From the NCBI GenBank assembly GCA_937146725.1, contig CAKZRU010000060.1:1-64000 (forward strand): a stretch of DNA of 64,000 nucleotides. The letters are read 5' to 3'. The stretch is from an uncultured Myxococcales bacterium (GTDB lineage Bacteria; Myxococcota_A; Bradymonadia; UBA7976; VGTA01). Below, piece after piece: positions 1 to 9,714 of this stretch (positions within the stretch are counted from its first letter, which is position 1; every line of letters begins with the position of its first letter). The translations under genes and the position numbers were made by a program. The notes under the pieces are model-generated. The model was given only the letters and a program-made list of their open reading frames with translations, was not told the DNA's origin and made no database searches.

Positions 1-605
1 GCGTTCAGTAGCCCAACATTTTTTGGATTCTGCCTAAGTTGTGTATCTATTTCACTAAGTACAGCACCCTCATTCCCCGTTCTTTGAGCGAGTTTAGTCA
101 AGGCAATCCAGGCTGGGGTAAAGTCTGCTTTGGCATTCAAGGCATCTTTATAAGATTTTCGTGCTTGAGCTAAACTACCAAAGCGTTCTGAAATAACAGC
201 TAAATTATAATGGACTTCTGGAATATTCGGGGTACGGGCTGCGACCCGTGCTAAGATCTTTTGGCCTTCCTCTAGTTGATCAGCTTGAAGCTTTTCTTTT
301 GCTTCATTCATAAGCTGATAGCTTTCTTCAAGAGCCTGTTTTTCTTCAGCACTGATTTCTTGGCTAGCTACTTCTGATAAGTCATCGGTAGTGACTTTGG
401 CTTGGTCCTTAGCTTGTGCAGAAACATCCTCTTTATTTGTTGGCTCTTGAGCTGAATTAGCCTGAGACTCAAGTTTTTTAGATTGAGATTCATCTACCTG
501 AGTCTCAGTTTGCTTTGGGACAGGAGGAACGATAGGCTCCGGAGGGGGAGTTGCTCCACAGGCAACGCAAAACAAACAGGAGATGATGAGTAAACCGTAA
601 TTCAT
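1..605 (-). CDS. TPR-type lipoprotein, 3' end outside window
   Basis: This is the 5' part (about 201 codons) of a gene that runs off the left edge. The ATG at 605-603 shares its A with the TAA stop of the large TPR gene upstream (TAATG), so the two are translationally coupled. The product starts MNYGLLIISCLFCVACGATPPP, a short lipoprotein signal with the likely lipidated Cys at residue 16. A Pro-rich and then Gln/Ser/Glu-rich linker follows. From about residue 115 there are TPR-like helices (VHYNLAVISERFG, ARKSYKDALNAKADF). It is probably an envelope-anchored partner of the preceding TPR proteins. The specific function is unknown. Confidence 0.75.
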   Translation of the reverse strand, partial: MNYGLLIISCLFCVACGATPPPEPIVPPVPKQTETQVDESQSKKLESQANSAQEPTNKEDVSAQAKDQAKVTTDDLSEVASQEISAEEKQALEESYQLMNEAKEKLQADQLEEGQKILARVAARTPNIPEVHYNLAVISERFGSLAQARKSYKDALNAKADFTPAWIALTKLAQRTGNEGAVLSEIDTQLRQNPKNVGLLN

Positions 606-3600
606 TATTCAATCTCCTCAATCTCTTCGATTTGGCTGTCGACTGGTGCTCCACTTGCATCTTTCTCATCAACTGCTTCAACTGAATCAAGTGTTTGAGC
701 TGATTTCGTAGGAGAGGATTCTTCTTTTTGAGTCACTTGTGAACTTGCTTGGGACTGATTTTCTGCAGGGGGGGTAGCGGGGCGCTTGAGTTCGCGTTTG
801 CCAATCTCAACTTCTCGTTCGATAGTTTCTGTGCCTTGTTTATTATCTTGAGCAGAGTCTTTATCAGTTTCAGTCTCAGTCTCGGTATTCGCTTTGATTG
901 CTTCAGCAGGAAGAATGAAACCACTATTGGAACGAGAGCTTGCAGTATCTAGACGCTTCTCATCTTTAAAGGTTGGATATTCCGCCGGCTTATATTTGTT
1001 TAAAGAGAGTAAAATCTTTTTGGTCCATTCGTTTGAGATTCTAAACTCACGGGCTTTTTTGAAAGCTGCTTCAAAGCGAAGTACAGCTTCATCTTCAATT
1101 GGAATAGCAATTTCTTCAATTTGAGTGGTATAAATATCTTCTTCTTCAATACTCAGACCGGCTGGAATCGGAAGCTCATACAAGGCAGCAGCCAAGATCT
1201 GTCGAAGTAAACCAATTCTGTAAAGAGCGGCGATGTTCCAGTCTAAGGACTTATACTTGAGTAATTTACTGTAGTCCTCAGTAAGACCAGCGACTTCACT
1301 TTTCATTTTGGTAATAATCTTACCTTGCTGTTTCATGTTTCCTTTGATTTTAAGTCGCTTAAAGCCTTGGAACCGTGATTCAATGATTTCGAAAGCTGCT
1401 TGAGCAGGGAAGCGAGCCACATAGCTACCCGGCTTCATCTGACGTCCTTCAAAGTTATCGATAAGCTTTTTACGAGCTTGGTTAATTTGTCGAGAACGGC
1501 CATGTTCTTTATAAAGATCAACACTCTTAGCCAAGGCAGTAATCACCCGATCGTTTTGCTTGGGGTCATCTCCGTATTTTTTGATAAAGCGGTCATAAAT
1601 CTTAAGCTGTTTACGCCAATCTCCAAGCTTTTCATAGCATTTGGAGGTTTCAAAAAAGACTTCAGCTGCATTGTCTTTATCTGAAAAACGTTTTGCGTAA
1701 TCTTGATAGGCTTTAGCGGCCGCCTTGTAATCTTGAGTCTGTTCTAAAAGACGTGCTGCATTATAGGCTGCATCGGCCGCATTTTCACCATTTGGATAGC
1801 GCTTGGCAAGTTGAACAAAGGTTTTAACCGCTCGGTCATAATCATAGAAGCGCTCCGCATTGTAAGCAACACGGAAGAGAGCATTTTCTGAGAAATCACT
1901 ATTGGGGAACTGATTGAAGATACGTTCATATGTGCGCATGGCCGAGTCAAACATACGTGCTTTTTCAAAAGCGACCGCACCATTGTTGAGAGCAGCAGCG
2001 GCAAACTCATTATCAGGGTTCTGATCAACAAGGGTTATGTATTCCTTGGCCGCTTCTTTGTATTGCTTTTTATCAAAGAGAACTTTAGCTGTCTTGAAAA
2101 GTGCACCAACTTTCCAGATTTTTGCTTGAGCAACCATCTCATCACCTAAGCCAGCTTGAGCAATCTTTTCTGCCCATTGTGCCATAGCAATCCAGTCCTG
2201 CTCCAAACGATAGCTTTCAATGAGTAGATTGGCCGCATTGATCGCAACCGGTGATTTAGGATGTTTTTCAATCACCTCAATCAGTTTTTTACGGCCTGGC
2301 TCATAATTGAGATAGTCCATATAGATTTCACCGACTTTATACTTAAGTACTGCGACTCGGTCTGGATCTTCATCATTGCTTAGGTTGAGCTTAAAATAGT
2401 CTTCTCTGATCTCGATGGCTTGTTGAGCTAAGGCTGGGATTTCTTCGGGAGTCACCCTTTGAGGTTCCGAATCTTCACCATTATTTTGCTCGTTGCTCGC
2501 CTCATTACTATTGGCTCGTTCTTCCTCAAGTAATGAAGGTTTGGCTTGAAGCTCTCCTTTATTGATCGCCTTCTTTAAGATTTCTACGTGAGAAAGAACA
2601 GCCGAAAAAGCAGCTTCTTCTTGGTGCTCATTTCCTAGCTTTGAGTCTCTAACCACTAAGTATTGCTTAAAGGCACGCTCAAACTCATCACTGTAATAAA
2701 GCGCATCAGCGTATAAATAAAGCAGTTCATAGGTGTTATCATCTTTACGATAGCGTTCGAGATAGCGTTGATAAGATAAGGCGGCTTTATAATAGCTTGA
2801 GCGGGCTTCTTTACCTAAAGCGATTTGATCTTCACCCTCTGATTCTTCAGCGCGCCCTCTAAAGCTTTGAGCTCTTTCATGGTGATAAGTACCGGCCTGT
2901 AAAAGAGAGTCTTTCATTAGCTCTCTAGCCTTATCTAGTGCATCTTGATCACGGTGATTTGAGGCATACCAAGGCCCATTGATGACATATACATTGGTAA
3001 AGTTGTCTCGTTCATCAAAAGCTTTTTCAGGCTGGGCAATACGCTCATAAGCGGTAATCGTTTTGGAATGGATCTCAGGATTACGGCGATAACTTGGGTG
3101 GGTCTTAAATAAATGAAGAGCGGTCTGAATCGACTCTTCATATTTGGTGTTATCAAAGAAAATATTGACCAGCTTATCGAGTAGTTCTGCTTGGTATGCC
3201 TCTTTACCCGATAAATAACGTGCTACCCTTTTGAAACCAGCATTTAGGTCGGTGATGCCATCATCATCCCAATCATCCTCATTGAGTGAAATTGCTAGGT
3301 ATTGTAAGGCCTCATTTCTGAGCTCAAAGCCTTTTTTCCCCTTTGCGACTTGTTGATCGCTATAAGAGATCAGGGCTTTAAAGGCTTCTACGGCTTCTTC
3401 GAACTGGTCATTACGATAATATGTCCAAGCTAATTTATAGTAGGCACCGGCGTAATACTTAGACTCTTTATCTTTGATCGCCTCTTTATAAGCATTGATC
3501 GCTTCCGGAAGTTCAGCAAAGTCAAAGTGTAGCTCACCAATTAAATTCCATACTTCGATCCGGTAATCACTGTTTGGAAAGCGGGTCACGATCGATTTGA

Positions 3601-4483
3601 AATCACGGAGTGCAAGCTGTTCTTCACCCATTTCAAAATAACTATAGCCTCTTGCATATAAAGCAGCATCTAGCTCTCGATAGCTGGGCCAATCATTAAT
3701 CAACTGAGTGAATATCGCACTTACCTCACGGTGATCACGCTGAGGAAAGGGAATTTCTACATCATCAGAGGCTTTGGAAACACGCTCATTATATTCGTTT
3801 ACTCTTTTGACATAGTCGGTATCCTGTTCTTCTAATAGAAGCATGCCTAAGCGATATAAGGAGTCTGGCGTATATTGTGGGTGTGGGGGATGGGTATTTA
3901 AAAAAGTTCTAAAACGCTCAATACTTGCTTGTCGCTGATTACTTTCAATTCCGGAAGCATCATCAATAGAAGGCTTATGTCGCTGTTCAATCAGTGTGCT
4001 TTGGTCTTGGTACTTTAATGAAAAGAGTTCATTTTGAACTTGGCGATGATTTTGGGCCTCAGATAAATAAGTTTGAGCTGCGCTCTTAAAGTCTTCGAAA
4101 ATTAAACTTAGACGCTCTTTGCCTTGGGCATTATCAATTTGGCGATCTAGCTCAGCTTGATTTTGAGCGAGGGTTTTAGAAGTTTTTACAGTAGGCTTTT
4201 GAGCTTCGTCTTTTTCATCAATATCGCTAACTTCTTGTTGAGTAGAGTCAGCTTTTGGCTCTTGTTCTTTTTGGGCAGACTCTTCTTTACTTGGCTTTGC
4301 TTCTTGAGCAAACACTGAAGAAAAAGCAGAGATAGTCAACAAGCAAGAAAGCGTTAAGCCAGAGATTAAGAAACTGAGTTTAGGCATCATGTTCTCATGA
4401 GATAAGTGAGTAGGTGTCTTTAGCGAACTTGATCTCATGCACTTTAATTGGTTGAAGATCGCTTGGGCAGTTTGATGAATCAC
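605..4483 (-). CDS. Large secreted TPR-repeat protein
   Basis: A 1292-residue protein dominated by TPR-like helical repeats, clear around residues 200-380, 590-650 and 780-990 (for example FEKARMFDSAMRTYERIF). A hydrophobic stretch at about residues 37-60 ending SSVFA-QEA looks like a cleavable signal peptide, so export is likely. The GTG start at 4483 has a good AGGAG six bases upstream. An internal ATG pair at 4390/4387 would give a more normal signal-peptide length, so the start is uncertain. Glu/Gln/Lys-rich linkers follow the signal and form the C-terminus. An Asp-rich DDWDDDGITD loop near residue 403 resembles a calcium-binding loop. It lies 56 bases downstream of another TPR gene and overlaps the next one. 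It is probably a periplasmic scaffold; the exact role is not recognised. Confidence 0.85.
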   Translation of the reverse strand: MIHQTAQAIFNQLKCMRSSSLKTPTHLSHENMMPKLSFLISGLTLSCLLTISAFSSVFAQEAKPSKEESAQKEQEPKADSTQQEVSDIDEKDEAQKPTVKTSKTLAQNQAELDRQIDNAQGKERLSLIFEDFKSAAQTYLSEAQNHRQVQNELFSLKYQDQSTLIEQRHKPSIDDASGIESNQRQASIERFRTFLNTHPPHPQYTPDSLYRLGMLLLEEQDTDYVKRVNEYNERVSKASDDVEIPFPQRDHREVSAIFTQLINDWPSYRELDAALYARGYSYFEMGEEQLALRDFKSIVTRFPNSDYRIEVWNLIGELHFDFAELPEAINAYKEAIKDKESKYYAGAYYKLAWTYYRNDQFEEAVEAFKALISYSDQQVAKGKKGFELRNEALQYLAISLNEDDWDDDGITDLNAGFKRVARYLSGKEAYQAELLDKLVNIFFDNTKYEESIQTALHLFKTHPSYRRNPEIHSKTITAYERIAQPEKAFDERDNFTNVYVINGPWYASNHRDQDALDKARELMKDSLLQAGTYHHERAQSFRGRAEESEGEDQIALGKEARSSYYKAALSYQRYLERYRKDDNTYELLYLYADALYYSDEFERAFKQYLVVRDSKLGNEHQEEAAFSAVLSHVEILKKAINKGELQAKPSLLEEERANSNEASNEQNNGEDSEPQRVTPEEIPALAQQAIEIREDYFKLNLSNDEDPDRVAVLKYKVGEIYMDYLNYEPGRKKLIEVIEKHPKSPVAINAANLLIESYRLEQDWIAMAQWAEKIAQAGLGDEMVAQAKIWKVGALFKTAKVLFDKKQYKEAAKEYITLVDQNPDNEFAAAALNNGAVAFEKARMFDSAMRTYERIFNQFPNSDFSENALFRVAYNAERFYDYDRAVKTFVQLAKRYPNGENAADAAYNAARLLEQTQDYKAAAKAYQDYAKRFSDKDNAAEVFFETSKCYEKLGDWRKQLKIYDRFIKKYGDDPKQNDRVITALAKSVDLYKEHGRSRQINQARKKLIDNFEGRQMKPGSYVARFPAQAAFEIIESRFQGFKRLKIKGNMKQQGKIITKMKSEVAGLTEDYSKLLKYKSLDWNIAALYRIGLLRQILAAALYELPIPAGLSIEEEDIYTTQIEEIAIPIEDEAVLRFEAAFKKAREFRISNEWTKKILLSLNKYKPAEYPTFKDEKRLDTASSRSNSGFILPAEAIKANTETETETDKDSAQDNKQGTETIEREVEIGKRELKRPATPPAENQSQASSQVTQKEESSPTKSAQTLDSVEAVDEKDASGAPVDSQIEEIEEIE

Positions 4484-4539
4484 AATGGACTCCTACACAT
4501 TAAATTAGGTAATCTTTAAGGATATAGAGATGAATATGA

Positions 4540-6981
4540 CTATTCAACCTTATCGCGGTTAAGCACCTCAAAGTGGATGCGTTGACGGTCTCTTTCGTTC
4601 TGAACCAAATCAGAACTCTGATTTTTTTGTGCCCATAGCATATCTAACATACCGGCATCAGCTTCTAAAATAAACTCATCTAGTTGCTTGAGGACTTTAT
4701 AAAAGATCTGCGCAACCATTTGACCTGCTAAGCGCTTGGCTTGACGATTCAATCGTTTGAGCTTGCTTTCATACTTTTTGAGCTTGGCTTCTTCAAGCTT
4801 AACCTGTTCACGCAACGACGAGCTGTTTTCACTTACAAGTTGCATAGAACGCACTTGGAAGTCGTCGATCACTTTATGTGCTTGTTCAAGTGAACTAAGC
4901 TGAGCGATAGAAAGTCGGGATTGCTTGACCAGCCATTCGCTTTCTTGATCTAAGGCGTTCACAAGTTTAGATCTTAATTCTTCTTCATGCATATACACAC
5001 TATCAAATAAGCCTATTCTTAAATAGACTTGCTTGATATTATTGGTGATTTGATCAATTTGCTTGATTTGCTGTTCATAAACAGCAAGTTCTTGGTTGAC
5101 TGACTTTAGAGCTAAATTACGCTTTTGAGGACTAATCATACTGATCACTCCGTCTACTCGCTTATCCTCTAAGAATGTTTTTAGGGCGATCAGTTGAGCA
5201 CGTGTATTTTTCATGGTCATATCCAAACGAAATAATTTTAAGTCAAGAAGCATAAGTTGATGCTCTACCTTGGCTTCACGCTCATTTAATTGGATTTGGG
5301 TTTTAGGCACATCTTTCAGTACACGCTCAGCAGCTTCTCTTTTGGTTTTGACCGCTTGGTACTTTTGATTCGCTTGCTCTGAACCAGCGCTTTGTTCATT
5401 TAATTCACTTTGGGCCGCAAAAAGTCGGTAACGTAGTTCTAGTGCCTTCAAAAGGCCTAAGTGAAGCTTGGGAAAAATCTCAGATTGGTTAGGCGCATCT
5501 AACACCCAATAAAGATCTTTAATGGTTTGCTTTGAAAACTCGATATCTTGATCAAGTGCAGAAAGTTCAACAAACAAAGAGCGAGAAGCTTGACTTGATA
5601 ACTCCCGATTTGTGAATTGCAGTGCTGCTTTAGGCAATAAAGCTTCAAGATTAAGTGCGCTCATCCCCTGTTCTAATCTTTGCTGGAAGTAAGAAGCAAG
5701 TTGGCCTCTAGCTCGGGCTAGAATCGGGGTGAGAGAGCGGGCCTTAAAGTTTTCAAAACGTGACTTAAGTTCTTCAAAAATACTTTGGGCATCAGCAAAG
5801 CGTCCAATAATACTCAATAAGCGTCCTTGTAAAAGGCGAGTGAAGGGATCATTAAGCATATTTGGCTCATCGATGAGCTGGACATCCATCTGTTGTAAGG
5901 CGTTTTTATATTCGCCTCGTTTGATCGATACCCAAACACTTTCTTTGATGGCTTCAATAAACAAGGGTGAGCTACGGTTAATGGCAAGATAACTATCATA
6001 TGCATCTTGATTGCGTCCTAATTCATATAGAACTCGTCCAACCGCAAGTTCGGCTTGCGCTTTGACTAAGTACCAACCTTTCACTTCGGCTTGTTTTTCT
6101 TGCTCAGACCTAAACGTACAGCCAGTGGTTACACTTTGTTGACTTTGAGAGTTATTATTAGAAATTACCGAGCCGGTATTAACATCAACTTCTGGTGCTA
6201 GGTTTTCATCACCCTGCATATTTAGACCTATACGTAAAAGTTCTAAGTCAAGTTTTTGAACTTCCTTGAAGGCCTTTAGTGCTTCTTCAAGTTGATTGAG
6301 TTCTACGTAGGCTACACCAATGAAATATCTTGCCTGAGGATAAAGACTCGATTGCTTTGAAACCTTATTCCACAATTCGATCGCTTTATTAAACCTTTGC
6401 GTTTGATAACTAAACTTTCCTAGTAGGTATAGCAAAGTATCATCCGAAGATGATTGAGCAAACTGAAACGCTTCTTGATAATGCATGTCACCGGTTTGAG
6501 GTTTACCTAGTTTAAGGGCAACCTCAAGTAAGCGACCTAAAGCACAGGGACGCATTTTAGGTTCACCTATCGTTAAGACCTGCTCAAAAAAGCGAGCTGA
6601 TGTTCTGTAGTTTCCAATGTGATACAGTGAGTCAGCTAGATAAAAAAGTGCATCTTTATATATAGGACTATTTTTCTTTTTGTCGTAAGTCTCGACTAAC
6701 TCTAGAAGCGTCATTGCTGAAGTTCTATAGTCCTCTTTAAAGTAATATAGGCGCCCTTCATTGAGTTTGACAATAAAGCGATTTTCTCTAACACGCATCG
6801 CTGGATCAAGATAGGTACGTGTGAGTTGATTAATCTCATTCAATACTGCGGGTAAGGTCTTGGTAGCAAAACCCAATTTGGACTGTTTTTCGCTTGGTTT
6901 CGCCCAAAGAGATGAACTAGGCAAAAATATTACCCCCACTAAAAATAGCGAGGGTAAGACTTTACAAAGTAGGGAGTTCAT
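4540..6981 (-). CDS. Secreted TPR and coiled-coil protein
   Basis: An 813-residue protein with a signal peptide (residues 1-28, ending SSLWA-KPSE). TPR motifs occupy roughly residues 65-350 (for example YLADSLYHIGNYRTSARFFE and YVELNQLEEALKAF). From about 520 to 780 the sequence is heptad-like and charged, suggesting a long coiled coil. The ATG overlaps the TGA of the upstream gene (ATGA at 6978-6981), so the two are coupled. Signal peptide plus TPR plus coiled coil suggests a periplasmic assembly or scaffold protein working with the flanking TPR proteins. No enzyme motif was seen. The closest idea is one of the TPR components of deltaproteobacterial envelope machines, but this is not proven. 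Confidence 0.85.
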   Translation of the reverse strand: MNSLLCKVLPSLFLVGVIFLPSSSLWAKPSEKQSKLGFATKTLPAVLNEINQLTRTYLDPAMRVRENRFIVKLNEGRLYYFKEDYRTSAMTLLELVETYDKKKNSPIYKDALFYLADSLYHIGNYRTSARFFEQVLTIGEPKMRPCALGRLLEVALKLGKPQTGDMHYQEAFQFAQSSSDDTLLYLLGKFSYQTQRFNKAIELWNKVSKQSSLYPQARYFIGVAYVELNQLEEALKAFKEVQKLDLELLRIGLNMQGDENLAPEVDVNTGSVISNNNSQSQQSVTTGCTFRSEQEKQAEVKGWYLVKAQAELAVGRVLYELGRNQDAYDSYLAINRSSPLFIEAIKESVWVSIKRGEYKNALQQMDVQLIDEPNMLNDPFTRLLQGRLLSIIGRFADAQSIFEELKSRFENFKARSLTPILARARGQLASYFQQRLEQGMSALNLEALLPKAALQFTNRELSSQASRSLFVELSALDQDIEFSKQTIKDLYWVLDAPNQSEIFPKLHLGLLKALELRYRLFAAQSELNEQSAGSEQANQKYQAVKTKREAAERVLKDVPKTQIQLNEREAKVEHQLMLLDLKLFRLDMTMKNTRAQLIALKTFLEDKRVDGVISMISPQKRNLALKSVNQELAVYEQQIKQIDQITNNIKQVYLRIGLFDSVYMHEEELRSKLVNALDQESEWLVKQSRLSIAQLSSLEQAHKVIDDFQVRSMQLVSENSSSLREQVKLEEAKLKKYESKLKRLNRQAKRLAGQMVAQIFYKVLKQLDEFILEADAGMLDMLWAQKNQSSDLVQNERDRQRIHFEVLNRDKVE

Positions 6982-7802
6982 GGAGCACTCTTATTTGTTT
7001 CTACATTTGAGTCTGTAGTTGCCTTTGCTTTTCTTTTGGCCTCATCATTTTGATCGAGCTTTTGGTCATTTCGGTCAAAACGAATATCAGGACGATCCTT
7101 GAGTTCAAGGGTTAAGCCTTCTCGTTCGTATCCAACAGCAGAAATAGTAGTGCGATTCCCTTCTTTAACTCGGAAGGTTGTCACATCATTTAAGGTAAAG
7201 CGATAGGATTGCAAGTAAGAGAATACACCAAAGCCATTACCACGGTAGACAAGTTCAACCTCAAGCTGGTGGTTACCGGGTGAAATGGTTCCATTTAAGA
7301 TCTCAATTTCTTCCTGTCGATCAAGCTCACCATCAATATCTTTTGCTTGTTTAATAGGACTGCCATCTAACACATATAAAATGCGCTCAAGTTTAAAGTT
7401 AGCGCCCATATCATTACGGTGAACGATTCTAAGTTCGGTACCAGAAAGGCCACTTGCTAAAACGCTTTCTTTGAGGATTGCGAGACGTGTTCGAGAACGG
7501 AAGATTTCTTCTTTCAGTTCATTGACTTGAGATTCAATTCGTTGAATCTGCTTCAAATAAACATCACTGGCTTCAGTCTCACGCGTTTTATCTGCTTCGC
7601 CTACTTTAGTGACCTTAAGAGTTGAGCTGGCTTGAGAGCTTTTCTTTTGGGAAGTTTGAGCTGGTGCTGCTGAGTTTGCTTCTAGCTCAGAGAGTTCCTC
7701 CACAGGTTCTGATGCTGGTTGAGCATTTGCCAAATGGGTGCCTAAAGCCATAGATGCAAGCAGGGTAAAAGTCGTTATTATGTGCGAAAATAGATGACGC
7801 AT
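6978..7802 (-). CDS. Secreted coiled-coil/beta protein, first of TPR operon
   Basis: About 274 residues. The ATG at 7802 is preferred because GAGG lies eight bases upstream; an in-frame GTG at 7811 is too close to that site. The signal peptide ends around residue 28 (GTHLANA-QPA). A Ser/Ala/Glu-rich linker follows, then a short coiled coil (about residues 85-110, IQRIESQVNELKEEIFRSR). The C-terminal half looks beta-rich (GNHQLEVELVYRGNGFGVF) and ends in a charged tail. It heads the TPR cluster, overlaps the next gene by four bases and lies 86 bases after obgE. The family is not identified; the role is probably periplasmic. Confidence 0.75.
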   Translation of the reverse strand: MRHLFSHIITTFTLLASMALGTHLANAQPASEPVEELSELEANSAAPAQTSQKKSSQASSTLKVTKVGEADKTRETEASDVYLKQIQRIESQVNELKEEIFRSRTRLAILKESVLASGLSGTELRIVHRNDMGANFKLERILYVLDGSPIKQAKDIDGELDRQEEIEILNGTISPGNHQLEVELVYRGNGFGVFSYLQSYRFTLNDVTTFRVKEGNRTTISAVGYEREGLTLELKDRPDIRFDRNDQKLDQNDEAKRKAKATTDSNVETNKSAP

Positions 7803-7888
7803 ACAGGACACCTCTAAATCTGTAATGAAAGTTGTTGTCGTTCAACGCTTTGAAGACTTACCACACCAAAGGAGCGAACTTCAATAAA

Positions 7889-8914
7889 TCACCACGACAT
7901 ATCTTCAACAGACCAACGGTTTGAGGCCATCAAAAGTTTAGAAATCGCAGTCATAAGATCTTTGAGACCGGTTTTGCTGAACGAGGAAAAAGGATAAACA
8001 TCCCCATATTGACTTAAAGCTTCTAAGTTTTCAGCTAAGACATCTTGGACATCTGCACGATCACATTGAGAGATGGCAATGAGGAATGGACGTTCTAAAA
8101 GGGCTTCATCAAACTTTTGAAGTTCATTTCTTAGAGTTAAGAAATCTTCGAGTAAGCCTCGACCCTCACCATAGTCTCTGGTGAGTAGGAACACAAAAAC
8201 GCCTGTACGTTCAATATGCTTTAAGAAACGTAAGCCTAATCCAATCCCCTCAGAAGCACCTTCAATTAAGCCGGGCATATCCGCCATCACATAACTTCTG
8301 TCCTCATCAACCCTAATCACTCCTAAATGCGGTTTGATTGTGGTAAAAGGAAAGTCGGCAACTCTAGGTTTAGCGTTAGAAACTGTTCTAATCAGTGTTG
8401 ATTTTCCAGCATTAGGGAAACCAATTAAAGAAACATCAGCTAATAGTTTCAGAGAGAGGGTGACAGTTAACTCTTCGCCTTCTTCACCGGGTTGTGCAAA
8501 ATCAGGCGTACGACGAGATGGAGTCGCAAAGTTCATGTTGCCTTTGCCCCCTCGTCCACCTTTGGCAATAACAATTTCTTGGTCTGCATGGATCAAGTCA
8601 TGTAGAAGTGTTCCATGTTCATCAAGTACTTGTGTACCGGCGGGTACACGAATGATTTTATCTTCACCATCGGCACCGGTACATTGACTACCTTCTCCGG
8701 GTCGACCGTTACGAGCATATTGCTTTTGCTGATAACGTAAGTCAACAAGAGTGGCAAGGTTTGGATCCACTTTAAGTATGACATGGCCGCCGCGACCACC
8801 ATCCCCACCATCAGGTCCACCAAAGGGTACAAATTTTTCACGCCGAAAGCTTACAATTCCACTCCCACCATTGCCGGAGCGAATCTGCAGCTCAACTTCA
8901 TCGATAAATTTCAT
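7889..8914 (-). CDS. obgE: GTPase ObgE/CgtA
   Basis: Obg-family GTPase that works in large-subunit ribosome maturation and stress signalling. The Gly-rich Obg fold is at residues 1-158 (GPDGGDGGRGGHV) and the G domain follows. G1 GFPNAGKST, switch I FPFTTIKP and G3 DMPGLIEGASEG are intact. The G4 motif, normally NKxD, reads S282-Q-C-D285, and the G5 region is SSFS, so guanine recognition may be altered. At 341 residues it has no long C-terminal extension, as in many short Obg proteins. It follows rplU and rpmA, the classic order, and may be co-transcribed with them. Identity is certain; normal nucleotide specificity is not. Confidence 0.97.
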   Translation of the reverse strand: MKFIDEVELQIRSGNGGSGIVSFRREKFVPFGGPDGGDGGRGGHVILKVDPNLATLVDLRYQQKQYARNGRPGEGSQCTGADGEDKIIRVPAGTQVLDEHGTLLHDLIHADQEIVIAKGGRGGKGNMNFATPSRRTPDFAQPGEEGEELTVTLSLKLLADVSLIGFPNAGKSTLIRTVSNAKPRVADFPFTTIKPHLGVIRVDEDRSYVMADMPGLIEGASEGIGLGLRFLKHIERTGVFVFLLTRDYGEGRGLLEDFLTLRNELQKFDEALLERPFLIAISQCDRADVQDVLAENLEALSQYGDVYPFSSFSKTGLKDLMTAISKLLMASNRWSVEDMSW

Positions 8915-8982
8915 ATCAGCGCCTGTCGATGGCGAAGGTTGAAGTCTTGCTTATTATACTTTTTGATAAGTATGTATTTAGC

Positions 8983-9231
8983 TTAGTATACTGCAACACG
9001 CTTCTTTTTATGACCGAAGTCTTCGAATTTTACTTCGCCGTCGATCAAAGCAAAAAGGGTGAAGTCTCGTCCCATACCGACATTCTTGCCAGGATGGATT
9101 TTTGTGCCACATTGGCGAACAAGAATGTTACCAGCACGAACTGCTTGTCCATCAAAGCGTTTTACGCCACGACGTTGTGCATTTGAGTCACGACCATTGC
9201 GTGTACTACCTTGGCCTTTTTTGTGAGCCAT
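8983..9231 (-). CDS. rpmA: 50S ribosomal protein L27
   Basis: An 82-residue L27 starting [20 protein letters not shown], the conserved N-terminal tail that reaches the peptidyl-transferase centre. The N-terminus begins directly with MAHKKG, so there is no cleavable Firmicute-type extension. The core [16 protein letters not shown] and [12 protein letters not shown] is canonical and length is normal. A strong AAGGAG lies just upstream of the ATG. It sits 40 bases after rplU and 68 bases before obgE, the usual rplU-rpmA-obgE operon. Confidence 0.98.
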   Translation of the reverse strand: MAHKKGQGSTRNGRDSNAQRRGVKRFDGQAVRAGNILVRQCGTKIHPGKNVGMGRDFTLFALIDGEVKFEDFGHKKKRVAVY

Positions 9232-9271
9232 GATTTATCTCCTTGAGTGATTGATAAGACCTAATTATAAA

Positions 9272-9583
9272 TTAGGCGTTGATACCGGTGATTTTGACCT
9301 CGGTAAAGGCCTGTCGGTGTCCTTGCTTTTTATGGTAACCCTTACGGCGCTTCTTTTTGAAGACGATGATCTTCTTAGCACGGCCTTGGCGTAGGATTTC
9401 AGCGTCAACTGACGCGCCCTCAACCATAGGAGTACCAATTTTAACTTCATCACCGCCTACCAAAAGAACTTGGTCAAATTTTACGGTGTTAGAGTCAGCT
9501 TCTGCGTTGAGTTTCTCGACGCGAAGAGTCTCGCCTTCTGCGACGCGATATTGTTTACCGCCAGTTTTGATGATTGCGTACAT
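9272..9583 (-). CDS. rplU: 50S ribosomal protein L21
   Basis: A 103-residue L21, normal length. It starts [20 protein letters not shown] and ends with the conserved [16 protein letters not shown] and TEVKITGI region that binds 23S rRNA. AAAGGAGA lies about ten bases upstream of the ATG. It is the first gene of the ribosomal operon, behind a TTGACA-type promoter in the 131-base gap that separates it from the unknown gene upstream. Confidence 0.98.
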   Translation of the reverse strand: MYAIIKTGGKQYRVAEGETLRVEKLNAEADSNTVKFDQVLLVGGDEVKIGTPMVEGASVDAEILRQGRAKKIIVFKKKRRKGYHKKQGHRQAFTEVKITGINA

Positions 9584-9613
9584 AGACTAGAAGTCTCCTT
9601 TCTATTAGGCGAC

Positions 9614-9642
9614 TAAGTAATGCGAAGTGAGGACCTTGTCAA
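9614..9642 (-). promoter_or_regulatory. Candidate sigma-70 promoter of rplU-rpmA-obgE
   Basis: On the minus strand a perfect TTGACA (9642-9637) is followed after 17 bases by TACTTA (9619-9614), about 30 bases before the rplU start codon. The -35 box is consensus and the -10 box is weak. Position upstream of a ribosomal operon supports it. Confidence 0.5.
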
Positions 9643-9714
9643 GCTAGATTTGTTAAGATTAACCTGTCTTTACAAAAATAAATTGAGTTCAGTGCTTTTT
9701 TTAGAACAAAAAGC

